From an uncultured Clostridium sp. (GTDB taxonomy: Bacteria; Bacillota; Clostridia; Clostridiales; Clostridiaceae), in the NCBI GenBank assembly GCA_937927335.1, contig CALBDU010000043.1, forward strand, positions 1 to 64,000: a DNA stretch of 64,000 nucleotides, written 5' to 3'. A model generated the notes under the pieces. The model searched no databases and had not been told where the DNA came from. It worked only from the letters and a program-made list of their open reading frames with translations. Below, in pieces: positions 34,965-45,300 of this stretch (position 1 is its first letter; each line of letters opens with the position of its first letter). The translations under genes were made by a program, and so were the position numbers.

Positions 34965-35255
34965 ATGGAATATGTATATATTTTAAAATGCAAGGACAAC
35001 AGCCTTTATACCGGTTATACAAATAATGTTGTTAAAAGGCTTGAAATGCATAACAGCGGAAAGGGAGCAAAATATACTATGGGAAGATGCCCTGTAGAGC
35101 TTGTATATTTTGAAACCTTCAATACAAAATCTGAAGCCTTGAAAAGAGAATATGAGATTAAGCAGCTTTCAAGGCAGGACAAGCTGTTGCTTTTAAAAGC
35201 CTTCAATAAAGAAGAGATCCAGACTTTGTTAAAATCTGAATCCCTGAATTGTTAA
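34965..35255 (+). CDS. GIY-YIG family protein (YhbQ/UPF0213-like)
   Basis: The 96-residue protein is a single GIY-YIG domain: YVYILKCKDNSLYTGYTNN, with the conserved arginine in KRLEMHNSGKG and glutamate in ALKREYEIKQLSR. It is the small stand-alone family of nuclease-like proteins. It starts 11 bases after the glycosylase gene, suggesting a repair operon. Its last four bases overlap the convergent prfC stop. Confidence 0.9.
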   Translation: MEYVYILKCKDNSLYTGYTNNVVKRLEMHNSGKGAKYTMGRCPVELVYFETFNTKSEALKREYEIKQLSRQDKLLLLKAFNKEEIQTLLKSESLNC

Positions 35256-36844
35256 TCACCTTTTCCGATATCTGATAATACAAGACCCTTATTGTGATCC
35301 AAAGCCCAGCTTATTCCCCATTCGCTTTGGAAAATTAAAAGATTTCTGTCTTTTAAATCCTTAACCTTCTTTGTGTCACTGGTTAAATTGAGATCGTCCA
35401 CATCAATATTTGTGCTTTCGATCCATCTAACAAATCTATATGGCAATCTGTCCATTTTCATATCTACATTATATTCATTTTTCATCCTGTATTCCAATAC
35501 TTCAAACTGAAGCACTCCAACAACACCTACAATTATTTCCTCGATGCCTATGTGAAGTTCCTTAAAAACCTGAATTGCCCCTTCCTGGGATATTTCAGTT
35601 ATACCCTTGATAAACTGTTTCCTCTTCATAGTGTCCACAGTTCTCACCCTGGCAAAATGCTCTGGTGCAAATACAGGTATACCTTCAAACTTAAATTTTT
35701 TCTGGCTTGCGCAAAGGGTGTCCCCAATATTGAATATGCCTGGATCAAATACACCAATTATGTCTCCCGCATAGGCTTCTTCAACAATCTCCCTATCCTG
35801 TGCAAGGAATTGCTGTGGCTGTGCAAGCTTTATCTTGCTGTTCCCCTGTACATGGAACACCTCCATGCCCTTTTTGAATTTTCCGGAACATATTCTCATA
35901 AATGCTATCCTGTCTCTGTGAGCAGGATTCATATTGGCCTGTATCTTGAATACAAAAGCTGAAAAGTCCTCCTTGAATACATCAATTTCCCCTTCATTTG
36001 AAGTCCTTGGGGCAGGAGGTGCTGTCATAGTAAGAAACTGCTCAAGGAAAGGTTCCACACCAAAGTTTGTCAGGGCACTTCCGAAAAATACTGGAGTGAG
36101 TTTTCCCCTGCTTACCTCTCCTATATTGAATTCATCACCGGCAATGTCCAGAAGTTCAATATCTTCCTTTAGTTTATCATGAAGGGCGCTTCCAAGAAGG
36201 TCCTGGAAAACATCATCATCAACATTTCCTTCTACAGATTCTACCTCTGTCTGTCCATGATTACCACCGTTAAACACTTCCACCAGGTTTTTATTTCTGT
36301 CAAATACTCCTTTAAAATCTGCTCCAGAGCCTATTGGCCAATTCATTGGGTAGGACTTTATTCCAAGTACATTTTCTATTTCTTCAACCAATTCAAATGG
36401 ATCTCTGCTTTCCCTGTCCATTTTGTTGATAAAGGTAAATACCGGTATTCCCCTTAAGCTGCACACATGGAAAAGCTTCCTGGTTTGATCCTCAACGCCC
36501 TTGGCTCCATCAATTACCATTACTGCGCTATCCGCAGCCATCAAGGTTCTGTATGTATCTTCACTGAAATCCTGATGACCAGGGGTATCCAGGATGTTTA
36601 TGCAATATCCTTTATAATTAAACTGCATAACAGAGGATGTTACTGATATACCTCTTTGCTTTTCAATTTCCATCCAGTCAGAAACCGCATGTTTAGATGA
36701 TTTTCTTGCTTTAACTGAACCTGCAAGCCTTATAGCGCCCCCGTACAACAGCAGCTTTTCTGTTAATGTGGTTTTACCCGCATCAGGGTGAGATATAATG
36801 GCAAAGGTTCTCCTTCTTTCAATTTCTCTTTCTAATTCCGACAC
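35252..36844 (-). CDS. prfC: Peptide chain release factor 3
   Basis: The 530-residue translational GTPase has G1 ISHPDAGKTTLTEK near residue 17, G3 DTPGHQDF, G4 NKMDR and the RF3-specific LRLAGSVKARK-like stretch (AIRLAGSVKARKSSKHA). It recycles RF1/RF2 from the ribosome after termination. Length is normal. The stop overlaps the GIY-YIG gene end by four bases. It is monocistronic; a trpS terminator lies upstream of it on the same strand. Confidence 0.97.
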   Translation of the reverse strand: MSELEREIERRRTFAIISHPDAGKTTLTEKLLLYGGAIRLAGSVKARKSSKHAVSDWMEIEKQRGISVTSSVMQFNYKGYCINILDTPGHQDFSEDTYRTLMAADSAVMVIDGAKGVEDQTRKLFHVCSLRGIPVFTFINKMDRESRDPFELVEEIENVLGIKSYPMNWPIGSGADFKGVFDRNKNLVEVFNGGNHGQTEVESVEGNVDDDVFQDLLGSALHDKLKEDIELLDIAGDEFNIGEVSRGKLTPVFFGSALTNFGVEPFLEQFLTMTAPPAPRTSNEGEIDVFKEDFSAFVFKIQANMNPAHRDRIAFMRICSGKFKKGMEVFHVQGNSKIKLAQPQQFLAQDREIVEEAYAGDIIGVFDPGIFNIGDTLCASQKKFKFEGIPVFAPEHFARVRTVDTMKRKQFIKGITEISQEGAIQVFKELHIGIEEIIVGVVGVLQFEVLEYRMKNEYNVDMKMDRLPYRFVRWIESTNIDVDDLNLTSDTKKVKDLKDRNLLIFQSEWGISWALDHNKGLVLSDIGKGD

Positions 36845-36905
36845 TGAACCCGCTCCTTATAATTTTATCTACATCAATGATTTTAACTGTATTATACGGA
36901 CCTGT

Positions 36906-36935
36906 CAATAAATAAGACCGTTATTGCTAACGGCC
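36906..36935 (-). terminator. Terminator after trpS
   Basis: On the minus strand GGCCGTTA, a GCAA loop and TAACGGTC form an 8-bp stem with one G-U pair, followed by TTATTTATT, seven bases after the trpS stop. Confidence 0.8.
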
Positions 36936-36941
36936 CTTTTA

Positions 36942-37943
36942 TTATCTTGGAATAAATCCAATTTTTTTATGCATTTTTCTAAGAGTTTTATTTGCTGCCA
37001 GGGATGCCTTCTCTGCCCCCATCCTATAAATAGCTTCAAGCTTGTTCTTATCTGAAAGCAGTTCATGAACCTTATCCTGTATGGGTTTAAGATCAACAAT
37101 TAAAGCCTCAGCAACATCCTCCTTAAACTTGGCATAACCCTGTCCTTCATATTTCTTTTCTATATCCTCAAAGGACATGCCAGTGGCACAGTTCAATATT
37201 GTCATAAGATTTTTAACACCCGGCTGGTCATCTGAATACTTAACAATGCCAAGACTGTCTGTAACGCTTCTGTTGATTTTCCTCCTTATTACCTCTGGAG
37301 GGTCCATGATAAGAATATAACTGTTTGGATTATCAGAGGATTTAGACATTTTCTTTTCAGGCTCCTGGAGGCTCATAATTTTTGCTCCAGTTTCGCCTAG
37401 ATATAATTCAGGCACCTTCAGGGTTGGACTGTATAAACTATTGAATCTTTCAGCCAGATCCCTTGTAAGCTCCACATGCTGGCTCTGGTCTACACCTACT
37501 GGTACCAGATCTGCATTGTAAAGAAGAATATCTGCCACCATCAGGTCAGGATAGGTAAATAAGCCTGCTGAAACAGAAGTATCACCATACCTGGCTGATT
37601 TATCTTTAAATTGTGTCATTCTTGAAAGCTCACCCATATAAGTGTAGCAGTTGAACAGCCATGCTGCTTCAGCATGTGCTGATACATGAGATTGAATAAA
37701 TAATGTGTTTTTATCAGGGTCAACACCTGCTCCAATATATGTAGCCAGTACTTCAAGGGTTCTAGCTCTTAATTCCTTTGGATCCTGCCTTACAGTGATG
37801 GCATGAAGGTCAACCACGCAGAAGTAGCATTCATATTGATCCTGCAGCTTAACCCAATTCTTTATTGCACCAAAATAATTTCCTATGGTTAAGTTACCTG
37901 AAGGCTGAATACCGCTGAATATAACTTTCTTTTTTTCTTCCAT
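36942..37943 (-). CDS. trpS: Tryptophanyl-tRNA synthetase
   Basis: The 333-residue class I synthetase has the HIGH-type motif TIGN in GIQPSGNLTIGNYFGA and an intact KMSKS motif (EKKMSKSSDNPNSY). Length and layout match bacterial TrpRS. It charges tRNA-Trp, the gene for which is in this window at 24908-24982. AAGGAGG precedes the ATG, and a Trp T-box leader lies directly upstream. Confidence 0.98.
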   Translation of the reverse strand: MEEKKKVIFSGIQPSGNLTIGNYFGAIKNWVKLQDQYECYFCVVDLHAITVRQDPKELRARTLEVLATYIGAGVDPDKNTLFIQSHVSAHAEAAWLFNCYTYMGELSRMTQFKDKSARYGDTSVSAGLFTYPDLMVADILLYNADLVPVGVDQSQHVELTRDLAERFNSLYSPTLKVPELYLGETGAKIMSLQEPEKKMSKSSDNPNSYILIMDPPEVIRRKINRSVTDSLGIVKYSDDQPGVKNLMTILNCATGMSFEDIEKKYEGQGYAKFKEDVAEALIVDLKPIQDKVHELLSDKNKLEAIYRMGAEKASLAANKTLRKMHKKIGFIPR

Positions 37944-37964
37944 TTTTATTACCTCCTTAAATAT

Positions 37965-38225
37965 AAAAAAACCCTATTGTTATTAATAACAATAGGGCGT
38001 GTAATCGCTGTGCCACCTAAATTCAAAAGCTTAGCTTTCCTTAAACGGGTACCTGTTATACCCTGCCTTTGTAACGTAAGGCTTACGTCTCCAGCTACTT
38101 TCAGTTCACTGTGATTCTTAAAGATCCATTCAGTTTAATCATGACTGCTCCGGTTACACCCTCCGGTGCTCTCTTTTAATCTGTTTTTAAACCTACTTGC
38201 CTCTTATCATCGAATACTTTATATT
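37965..38225 (-). ncRNA. T-box leader of trpS (specifier UGG)
   Basis: The minus strand has a T-box motif AGGTGGCACAGCG (38018-38006). A near-perfect terminator follows: CCCTATTGTTATT pairs with AATAACAATAGGG (37997-37972) and seven T residues come next. Stem I carries the specifier UGG (38128-38126) in a GAATGGATC context. The acceptor-pairing bases UGGC match the discriminator G and CCA of the tRNA-Trp in this window. The T-box core departs from the usual ACCGCG, reading ACAGCG. Confidence 0.92.
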
Positions 38226-38231
38226 TTAATC

Positions 38232-38260
38232 ATCATAATACTATTAAAAATAAAAGTCAA
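38232..38260 (-). promoter_or_regulatory. Sigma-A promoter for the trpS T-box transcript
   Basis: TTGACT and TATGAT are spaced by 17 bases on the minus strand, immediately after the stop of the superoxide reductase gene. No terminator lies between them. Confidence 0.75.
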
Positions 38261-38635
38261 CTATTTTTTCCAAAGTCCATGAACATTGCAATATTCCCTG
38301 GCTGCAATAATTTCCTCATCCAGCTTAAATAATGCTTCAGGCTTTTCACCAGGTTTAAGGTATTTTCTATATACTTTTCTATCAGTAAGGACTTCAATCC
38401 ATTCAATGTAGTGATTTTCAAGCATCGGATGTTCAACTCCTCCAACCTTAACCAGTACACCTTCTGCAGTCTTTTCAACTACTGGAACATGCTTTTCCTT
38501 TGCAGCATCCACTGTGTTCTCAACAATAAGCTTCATTGGCTGTCCGCAGCACACTAGCTGTCCGCCTGAATTATGGACTACTTCCACCATATTTCCACAC
38601 ACTTCACATTTGTATATTTCGTTAAGCTGAGTCAT
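38261..38635 (-). CDS. Superoxide reductase (2Fe, desulfoferrodoxin)
   Basis: The 124-residue protein has both iron sites. The rubredoxin-like site uses C10, C13, C29 and C30. The catalytic site uses H49, H69, H75, C116 and H119, with the lysine K48 next to H49. It reduces superoxide to peroxide without making oxygen, a typical defence of strict anaerobes. AAGGAGG precedes the ATG. It lies upstream of trpS but that gene has its own promoter. Confidence 0.97.
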   Translation of the reverse strand: MTQLNEIYKCEVCGNMVEVVHNSGGQLVCCGQPMKLIVENTVDAAKEKHVPVVEKTAEGVLVKVGGVEHPMLENHYIEWIEVLTDRKVYRKYLKPGEKPEALFKLDEEIIAAREYCNVHGLWKK

Positions 38636-38792
38636 TTTATTTCCTCCTTACATTAAATAATATTTTTATTAATAAAAACATTATACATTATTATTTAAAT
38701 TTCTCCTAGTACTTAAGAGTAATTATTTGTAGAAATTAATTATGATACCTAATTTTGAAATAGATTAAAGATATATGATGTTTTATACAACG

Positions 38793-38821
38793 TTTACAAT
38801 ATTTGTTGTACATGCTATAAT
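38793..38821 (+). promoter_or_regulatory. Sigma-A promoter for the lipoprotein gene
   Basis: TTTACA and TATAAT are spaced by 17 bases, ending 34 bases before the start codon at 38856. Confidence 0.7.
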
Positions 38822-38855
38822 TTAGAGACTCATTATTCTTGGAGGTATGTACAAA

Positions 38856-39332
38856 ATGAAAAAGATTTTTTCATTATTAATTTTAGCAATTACTCTATTT
38901 ACAATTGCAGGTTGCAGCAATACAACGGATTCCTTTATAAAGGAAGTAAACTCAAATGTCAATGTATTGGGTATTAAGTTTAACATGAATGAAGATCAGG
39001 TGAAAAAACTGGCAGGATCTGATGTTGAAAAAGAGCCTTGTATTACCGGATATGAATTTGCATATAACGATAAATTAATCAATATTGGCTTTAAAAATGA
39101 AGAAGGTACAGTAAGACGCATAACAACAAAAAATCACGATACTTCAATATATGGCATAAAGCCCGGAGACAAGTTGGAAGCTGCCTTCGCTAAAATAAAA
39201 GAAAGTGGTTTTACTGTGGACAGCAGTTCCAAATATAAATTCCATAAAAACAATATTATTGTTACAATACTTTCAATGAAGGAAACAAATGCTGATGGTT
39301 TAACCATTGAATTGGATCCTGATCAAAAATAA
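38856..39332 (+). CDS. Small secreted lipoprotein of unknown function
   Basis: The 158-residue protein has a lipoprotein signal (MKKIFSLLILAITLFTIAGC) with the lipobox IAGC. The mature part has two similar short blocks, GIKFNMNEDQVKKLAG and GIKPGDKLEAAFAKIKESGF, recalling the repeated beta-alpha motif of small BLIP/SmpA-like or DUF-type lipoproteins. I do not recognise a named family. GGAGG is 10 bases before the chosen ATG and only 1 base before an ATG three codons earlier. It is monocistronic with its own promoter and terminator. Confidence 0.75.
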   Translation: MKKIFSLLILAITLFTIAGCSNTTDSFIKEVNSNVNVLGIKFNMNEDQVKKLAGSDVEKEPCITGYEFAYNDKLINIGFKNEEGTVRRITTKNHDTSIYGIKPGDKLEAAFAKIKESGFTVDSSSKYKFHKNNIIVTILSMKETNADGLTIELDPDQK

Positions 39333-39358
39333 GGATGGGTTTTATTTAACCCATCCTT
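39331..39358. terminator. Bidirectional terminator between the lipoprotein gene and the glucan synthase gene
   Basis: An 11-bp perfect stem AAGGATGGGTT/AACCCATCCTT overlaps both stop codons. The T-run is best on the minus strand (ATTTTTG). Confidence 0.85.
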
Positions 39359-42300
39359 ATATTATTACCTTAACCTCATATTCACCATTTTTGTAAAATG
39401 GGACAATACCTGATTTAATTATTTTATTGTTTATATAGATTCCCTTTTTTGAATCTCTGATGACATTAATATGGTATAAACATTCCCCTTTTCTGTAGTT
39501 CATGCTGAAATTGTCCCAGCTGTCAGGCACACAGGGTTCAATGCTGAATCCTTCTTTTCCTAATATTTTAAGACCAAGAATCCATTCTATTCCCGCCCTG
39601 TACATCCAGCCTGCCGCTCCTGTATACCAGCTCCAGCCGCCTCTTCCCATATGAGGTGCTGCTGTATAAACATCCGCTGCAATAACATATGGCTCAGTTT
39701 TGTATATCTGGCATTCAAGGTATGTCCTGGTGTGGTTAATCTGGTTCAACATATTAAATAACTGCCATGCCCTGTTGCCGTTTCCCATTTTAGCCATGGC
39801 AATAACCACCCATACCGCTCCATGGGTATACTGTCCTCCATTTTCCCTGACTCCAGGTAGATATCCTTTTATATACCCAGGTTCCAGATTTGTCTTATCA
39901 AATGGTGGAGAGAATAATGCTATTAGCCCTTTGTCTTCCTTAATGAGATGTTTTTCAACTGCTTCCATGCACAATTTAGTTCTTGATTCTTTAGCTCCCC
40001 CTGAAATCACAGCCCAGCTCTGTGCAATAGAATCAATTTTGCATTCATCGTTTTGTATGGAGCCAAGTGGTGTACCATCATCAAAATAAGCTCTTCTATA
40101 CCAGTCTCCATCCCACCCGTTTTTTTCTAAATTGAAAACAAGAAAATTCTTTTCTGCAGTGTACTTGCAGGCGGATTCATGGTCTCCCATTCTTTCGCAT
40201 AAAGATAGGAATTCATCCAATATTTTGTAAAGAAACCACCCAAGCCAGATGCTTTCTCCTTCACCTTGGTTCCCAATGCTGCTGAAACCGTCATTCCAAT
40301 CTCCGCTGCCCATGAGAGGCAACTCATGTCTTCCATATTTTAGTGCCTTATTCAAGGCTCCTATGCAATGCTGGTATATAGTGCCCACTTCTTTTGACTT
40401 TCCAGAAATGCTGTATCTCTCGTCTTCCCCTGAATTCAGAGGCTTATCCGCCAGATATGGGGCTGTTTCATCAAGTATACTGTAGTCGCCGGTGTTTTTT
40501 ATATAATCTTCAACTACATATGGCAGCCATAGCAGATCATCAGAAAATCTGGTTCGTATGCCGCTTTCTATAACTGGATGCCACCAGTGCTGCACATCAC
40601 CTTCAGTAAACTGCCTTGAAGCGCTGTAGAGGATATGCTCTCTCGTAATAGACGGGTCAATATAGCTAAGAGCCATGGTATCCTGAAGCTGATCCCTGAA
40701 CCCATAGGCTCCTCCAGACTGATAAAAGGCCGTTCTGGCCCAAATTCTGCATGCCAGAGTCTGGTACACCAGCCATCCGTTAAGCATTAAGTCCATGGAT
40801 TTATCAGGCGTGCTTACTTGTATTGTTTCAGTAAGTCCCGACCAGTATTTCTTAACTTCCTCTAAGCCCTGGTTAATATTTTTTATGCTGCTGTAAATTA
40901 AAATAAGCTTTTCAATTTCCGTTTTATCACTTTCCTGTCCAAGCAGTATTACTAATTCCCTTTCTTCCCCTATACCAAGTTTTATCTTGCAATTTCCCGC
41001 AAGGCATGGATCGTATCCTGCCCCGGAATTATTTGAAAACCTGATATTATTCATTGCTTCAGGTTCATCAGGAGTGCCGTTTCCTATAAATTCAGATCTG
41101 TCACCAGTATAGGTTGTATCCACTCCACCTTCTATTTTCAGGTAACACTTTTCATTATTAAAGTATTGGCTAAATGTGTTCTCAGCATATATATATCCTT
41201 GGCTGTCTACGTATTTTGAAAAAATATATTGAGATGTTTTTTCTGCAGCAACTCCCAGTACCAGTCTGGCATAATAGGTTAGCGACAAGCTTCTTTCTAT
41301 ATCTGATAAATTTTTCAATGTTACTTTTATTATTTTTATTCTTTCATTTAATGGAACAAACATGGTCATTTCACTTGCTATTCCATTAGCTAGATGTCTG
41401 AAGCTTGAATAACCAAAGCCATGTTCTATTATATATTCGCCATTATCCCTAAATGGTTTAGGTGAAATTCCCCATTTTAATCCTGTTTGTTCATCCCGCA
41501 ATAATAATGCTTCTGATTCCGAATCTCTCACAGGGTCATTGGACCAGCTGGTTAATTTATTTTCTCTGCTGTTTTTGTTCCAGGTATAGGATATGCCGCT
41601 TTCTGACACCTGAAAGCCGAATTTACCGTTGGTAATAACATTTATCCAGGGAGCAGGCGTATTCTCAAAGTTTTTTAATATAATCACATAGCTGCTGTTT
41701 TTACTGTGAAAACCTCCGAACCCATTAAAGTAATTAAGCTTGTATGTGCCAAAGCTGTACCATTTAAATGAGAAATCCAGATGCCTGATCTCCAGCTTCT
41801 CATAATTGGTTTCTGGAATTTCAATATTTTTCATTTTCCATAAAAGTGATCCCTCCCTGCAGTCTAATACAAACCTGGACACCGCCTTTATGAGGTTGAT
41901 ATCCTCAGCTTTTAGAGAAGTACTGTTTAATATGAATATACCTCCAGGTTTATTTTGTTTATCTCTGGCATATCCTGAGTCTACCAGTTCTTTTAAGGAA
42001 TCCTGAAAATTTTGAATATAGGACGCTTCTTCCTTATTTAAGATTACTAGATCAAGCTTCAGGCCCTTCTTGGATAGATATTCATGGGCCAGCAGCATCT
42101 GTCTAACGTGATCAAGCTGTTCGCTTCCTTCAGCAGCAACAGTAACAATTGGTATATCACCTGATATTCCGAAGCACCAAAGTGCTGGCTGGCCGCTGGC
42201 CCCATTTTTAATTAAAGCCTCCCTGTCCTTAAGTGTTCTATTGATATATATAATGTACGAGGCTAAATCCTGAAACAAATTGGCCATGGGTGATTTAATC

Positions 42301-45300
42301 CCAAGATACTTAAGCTCAAGTGTACTGTGAGTCCAGGATAAATCAAAGGCTCTGGATATATTGTGCAAGTCTTTGTACTTGCAGGCTAGCTCTATAACTC
42401 CTTCTCTGGAATCTGAGATTCCAGTAGAAAAATACATTGTGCAGCTTTTTCCTTTCTCGATTCTTACCCTGACCCTTAAGCTGAATATTGGATCTAAAAC
42501 TTCACCCTGGGTATTTTTAAGTGGGGCTTCATCCTCCATTGCCCAGGGTGATTGAAGATTTCGGCCCCTGCCTATAAAATCCTGCCTGCTGGTTTCCCAA
42601 GACAAGCTTCCCGTTTTTTCCCCTTCCAGTGTTAAGGAATGCATAATCCAGTTTTGTTTCTCAGATTTTGACCGGGGTCTTCTTGAGGCAATAATACAAT
42701 CCGGGGTTTCCACATGCTCAGTTTTAATAAATAAATTGCTGAAACCCGGATGAGCCATGTCTGCCTCCAGCTTAGCAATTGTAACTTCAAAATAGCTTGT
42801 TATTTCAATGTCTCTGGCAGCATCGCCGTGGTTTACAAGGGTAACTTTTCTTAATTCCGCATTATCCTCCTGGGATACAATAATTTCTGTGCTGGTAGTA
42901 ATGGAGCCGTCAGTCCTTTCAAACCTGGCTTTCCCTTCAGAAAAGGCGGTTTCATATTTATCAGGCACCGTCCTGGATGGCTCAAAAGCATTGCTCCAGT
43001 AATCTCCACTGTTAAGATTTTTAATATAAAAGAACATTCCATAGGAATCAAAGGACACATCTTCCTTCCACCTGTTTATTAATAAATCACCATATTTGCT
43101 GTATCCTCCCCCACGGTTTGTAACCATAATTGAATATTCCCCATTTGATATGAGATTGACCCTGGGCATTCCTGCCGGCAGTTTATTATTAGTCCTTGGA
43201 ATAATTCTGCAATTTTCTTTTATTCCTGCTACAGGTTCATATATGCTACTTTTTCTGTAAACAGCTGTACTGGGCACCCTTTCCTGGAGCAGCAGCTCTG
43301 CAGCCTTTATTTCAGGAATACTGTGAAACCTTTCCTGAAGTACGTTGGACAACAGAACATTTTCAATGGACAGCAAACTCATCCCTTGATGATGTACCAT
43401 ATAGCTTTTTATTACAGCCTTCTCTTTCCCCTTTCCTATTCTTGAACTGGTGCAGTCTGCAGCCTCATAAAAGCCATATCTCCCTTCCATGCCTTCCCTA
43501 ATCATTATTTCAATATTGGATAGCGAGTCCTTAAGATTTATCATCATGGCAAGCAGAGTGGAATAGGGCGACAGCACCAATTCATCCCCTGCTCCACTTT
43601 TAAGTGCCGTGTTAGGCGCACCAAAGGCCCTGTATTGATAATTCATTCCCATATCAAATTTATAAAATGCAGATTCCGATATGCCCCAGAACTTCGATTT
43701 TCCTTTTGAATAATTCATCTGTTCACGCACTGCCGCCCTGCAGGATTCATCCAGCAAGGTATGGGTATAGCCTTTCATGATAATCAAAGGCATAAAATAT
43801 TCAAACATAGTACCGCTCCAGGACACAAGGCCCTTTGCTCCCCCATACACCGCCATCGTTCTGCCAAGTTTAAACCAGTGCCCCGGATCCACCTGACCTT
43901 TAGCTATGGCGATGAAGCTTGCCTGCCTGGATTCAGATGCCAAAAGATCGTAATAGCAATTGCTCAGGCAGCCTTTATCCATTTCATAGCCTATGGAAAA
44001 CAACTGCCTGTTTTCATCATATAAAAGGGTGAAATCCATAGAGTTTGCCATATTCTCAAGTTTGCAGCGAAGCTCATCAATTTTAACCATAATATTATTT
44101 TTTTGTATAATATCCTCATTGACTTTCAACTCATCAATAATCCTCAGTAGAAATTTCTTTAGCTTACTGTTCCAATACATATGCTTTCTATCCTGAATAA
44201 TAAAATCCTGTTTTTGTATTATACTGGCAGCCTTATCCCTGAAGGAGTTTATTTCAAACTGAAAATTTTCAAAATCACGGATCTCTTCCAAATAGCATTC
44301 CTTGATGGCTAGTTCCTCTTCGACCTCCTGCTGGGAAAGAATTAGCAGGTCCAATACACCTGAAGGGACATTGCCGTTTATAAGTTCCCCACAGGAATAT
44401 TCCTTTAAAGACTGGCTTGCAACCATGAGATAACCAGCAAGATTACCGCTGTCCACTGTCGAAATGTATCTTGGAATTAAAGGCTCTAAGGTTTTAGTAT
44501 CATACCAGTTGAGGAAATGCCCTCTAAACTTTGGGAGTCTTTCCATAACCTCCAATGTACTTTCAAGCCTTTCTGACAGCTCTTTGATTCCAATAAATCC
44601 CAGGTCGTAGGCTGAAATATTGCTGATAATTCCCATACCCAGGTTAGTTGGTGAAGTTCTGTGTGCCAAGCCATTTGGAGGAAATTCCTGATAATTATCA
44701 GGAGCCAGCCAATTGTCCTCCTCAGTTATAAAATCCTCAAAATATGCCCAGGTTTTTCTGGCTATCCTCCTAATATTTCGCTGCTGTTCACTGTTTATTG
44801 CATGGTTCGTAATATTCACTTCCTTACTTACCATATATGCTATAAAAGGCGCAACAGTCCAGATACCGCAGTATGGAAGCATCACAAATGCAGTATTATA
44901 TCCTCTGCTTAGGGCAGATAAAAATAGCAGCACCCCTGCAGCCATGCTGAAACTCATGGACTTAAGGTAATCAGCCATATCTTTCCCGCATTGGTTTTCT
45001 GCATTTTCCGCAGTCTGCCATTCAAGCAGGTTTCTTTTACTTACATTTAATCTGTATAGTGTTCTTATAACAGCATCAGCCATCAAATATGCCTTATAGG
45101 GCAGGAAAACGAATACTAAAAATACTTTTTCAAAAATTGCGGCTGTACCCATTAGCTTATCCATCCTGCTTGAATTTTTTGACCGAAACACTACTCCTTC
45201 TGATACATCAAAAAGAATAGGGCTTATAATGGATGCAAATGCCACCAGCATCCATTCCCCTTCCCCAGGCAGCAGAATTATTGCAAGAGTAATTAGAAAA

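Noticed and set aside
38636..38760. A PerR-like box upstream of the superoxide reductase gene
   Set aside because: TATAAT-rich text is present but no convincing palindrome could be read.
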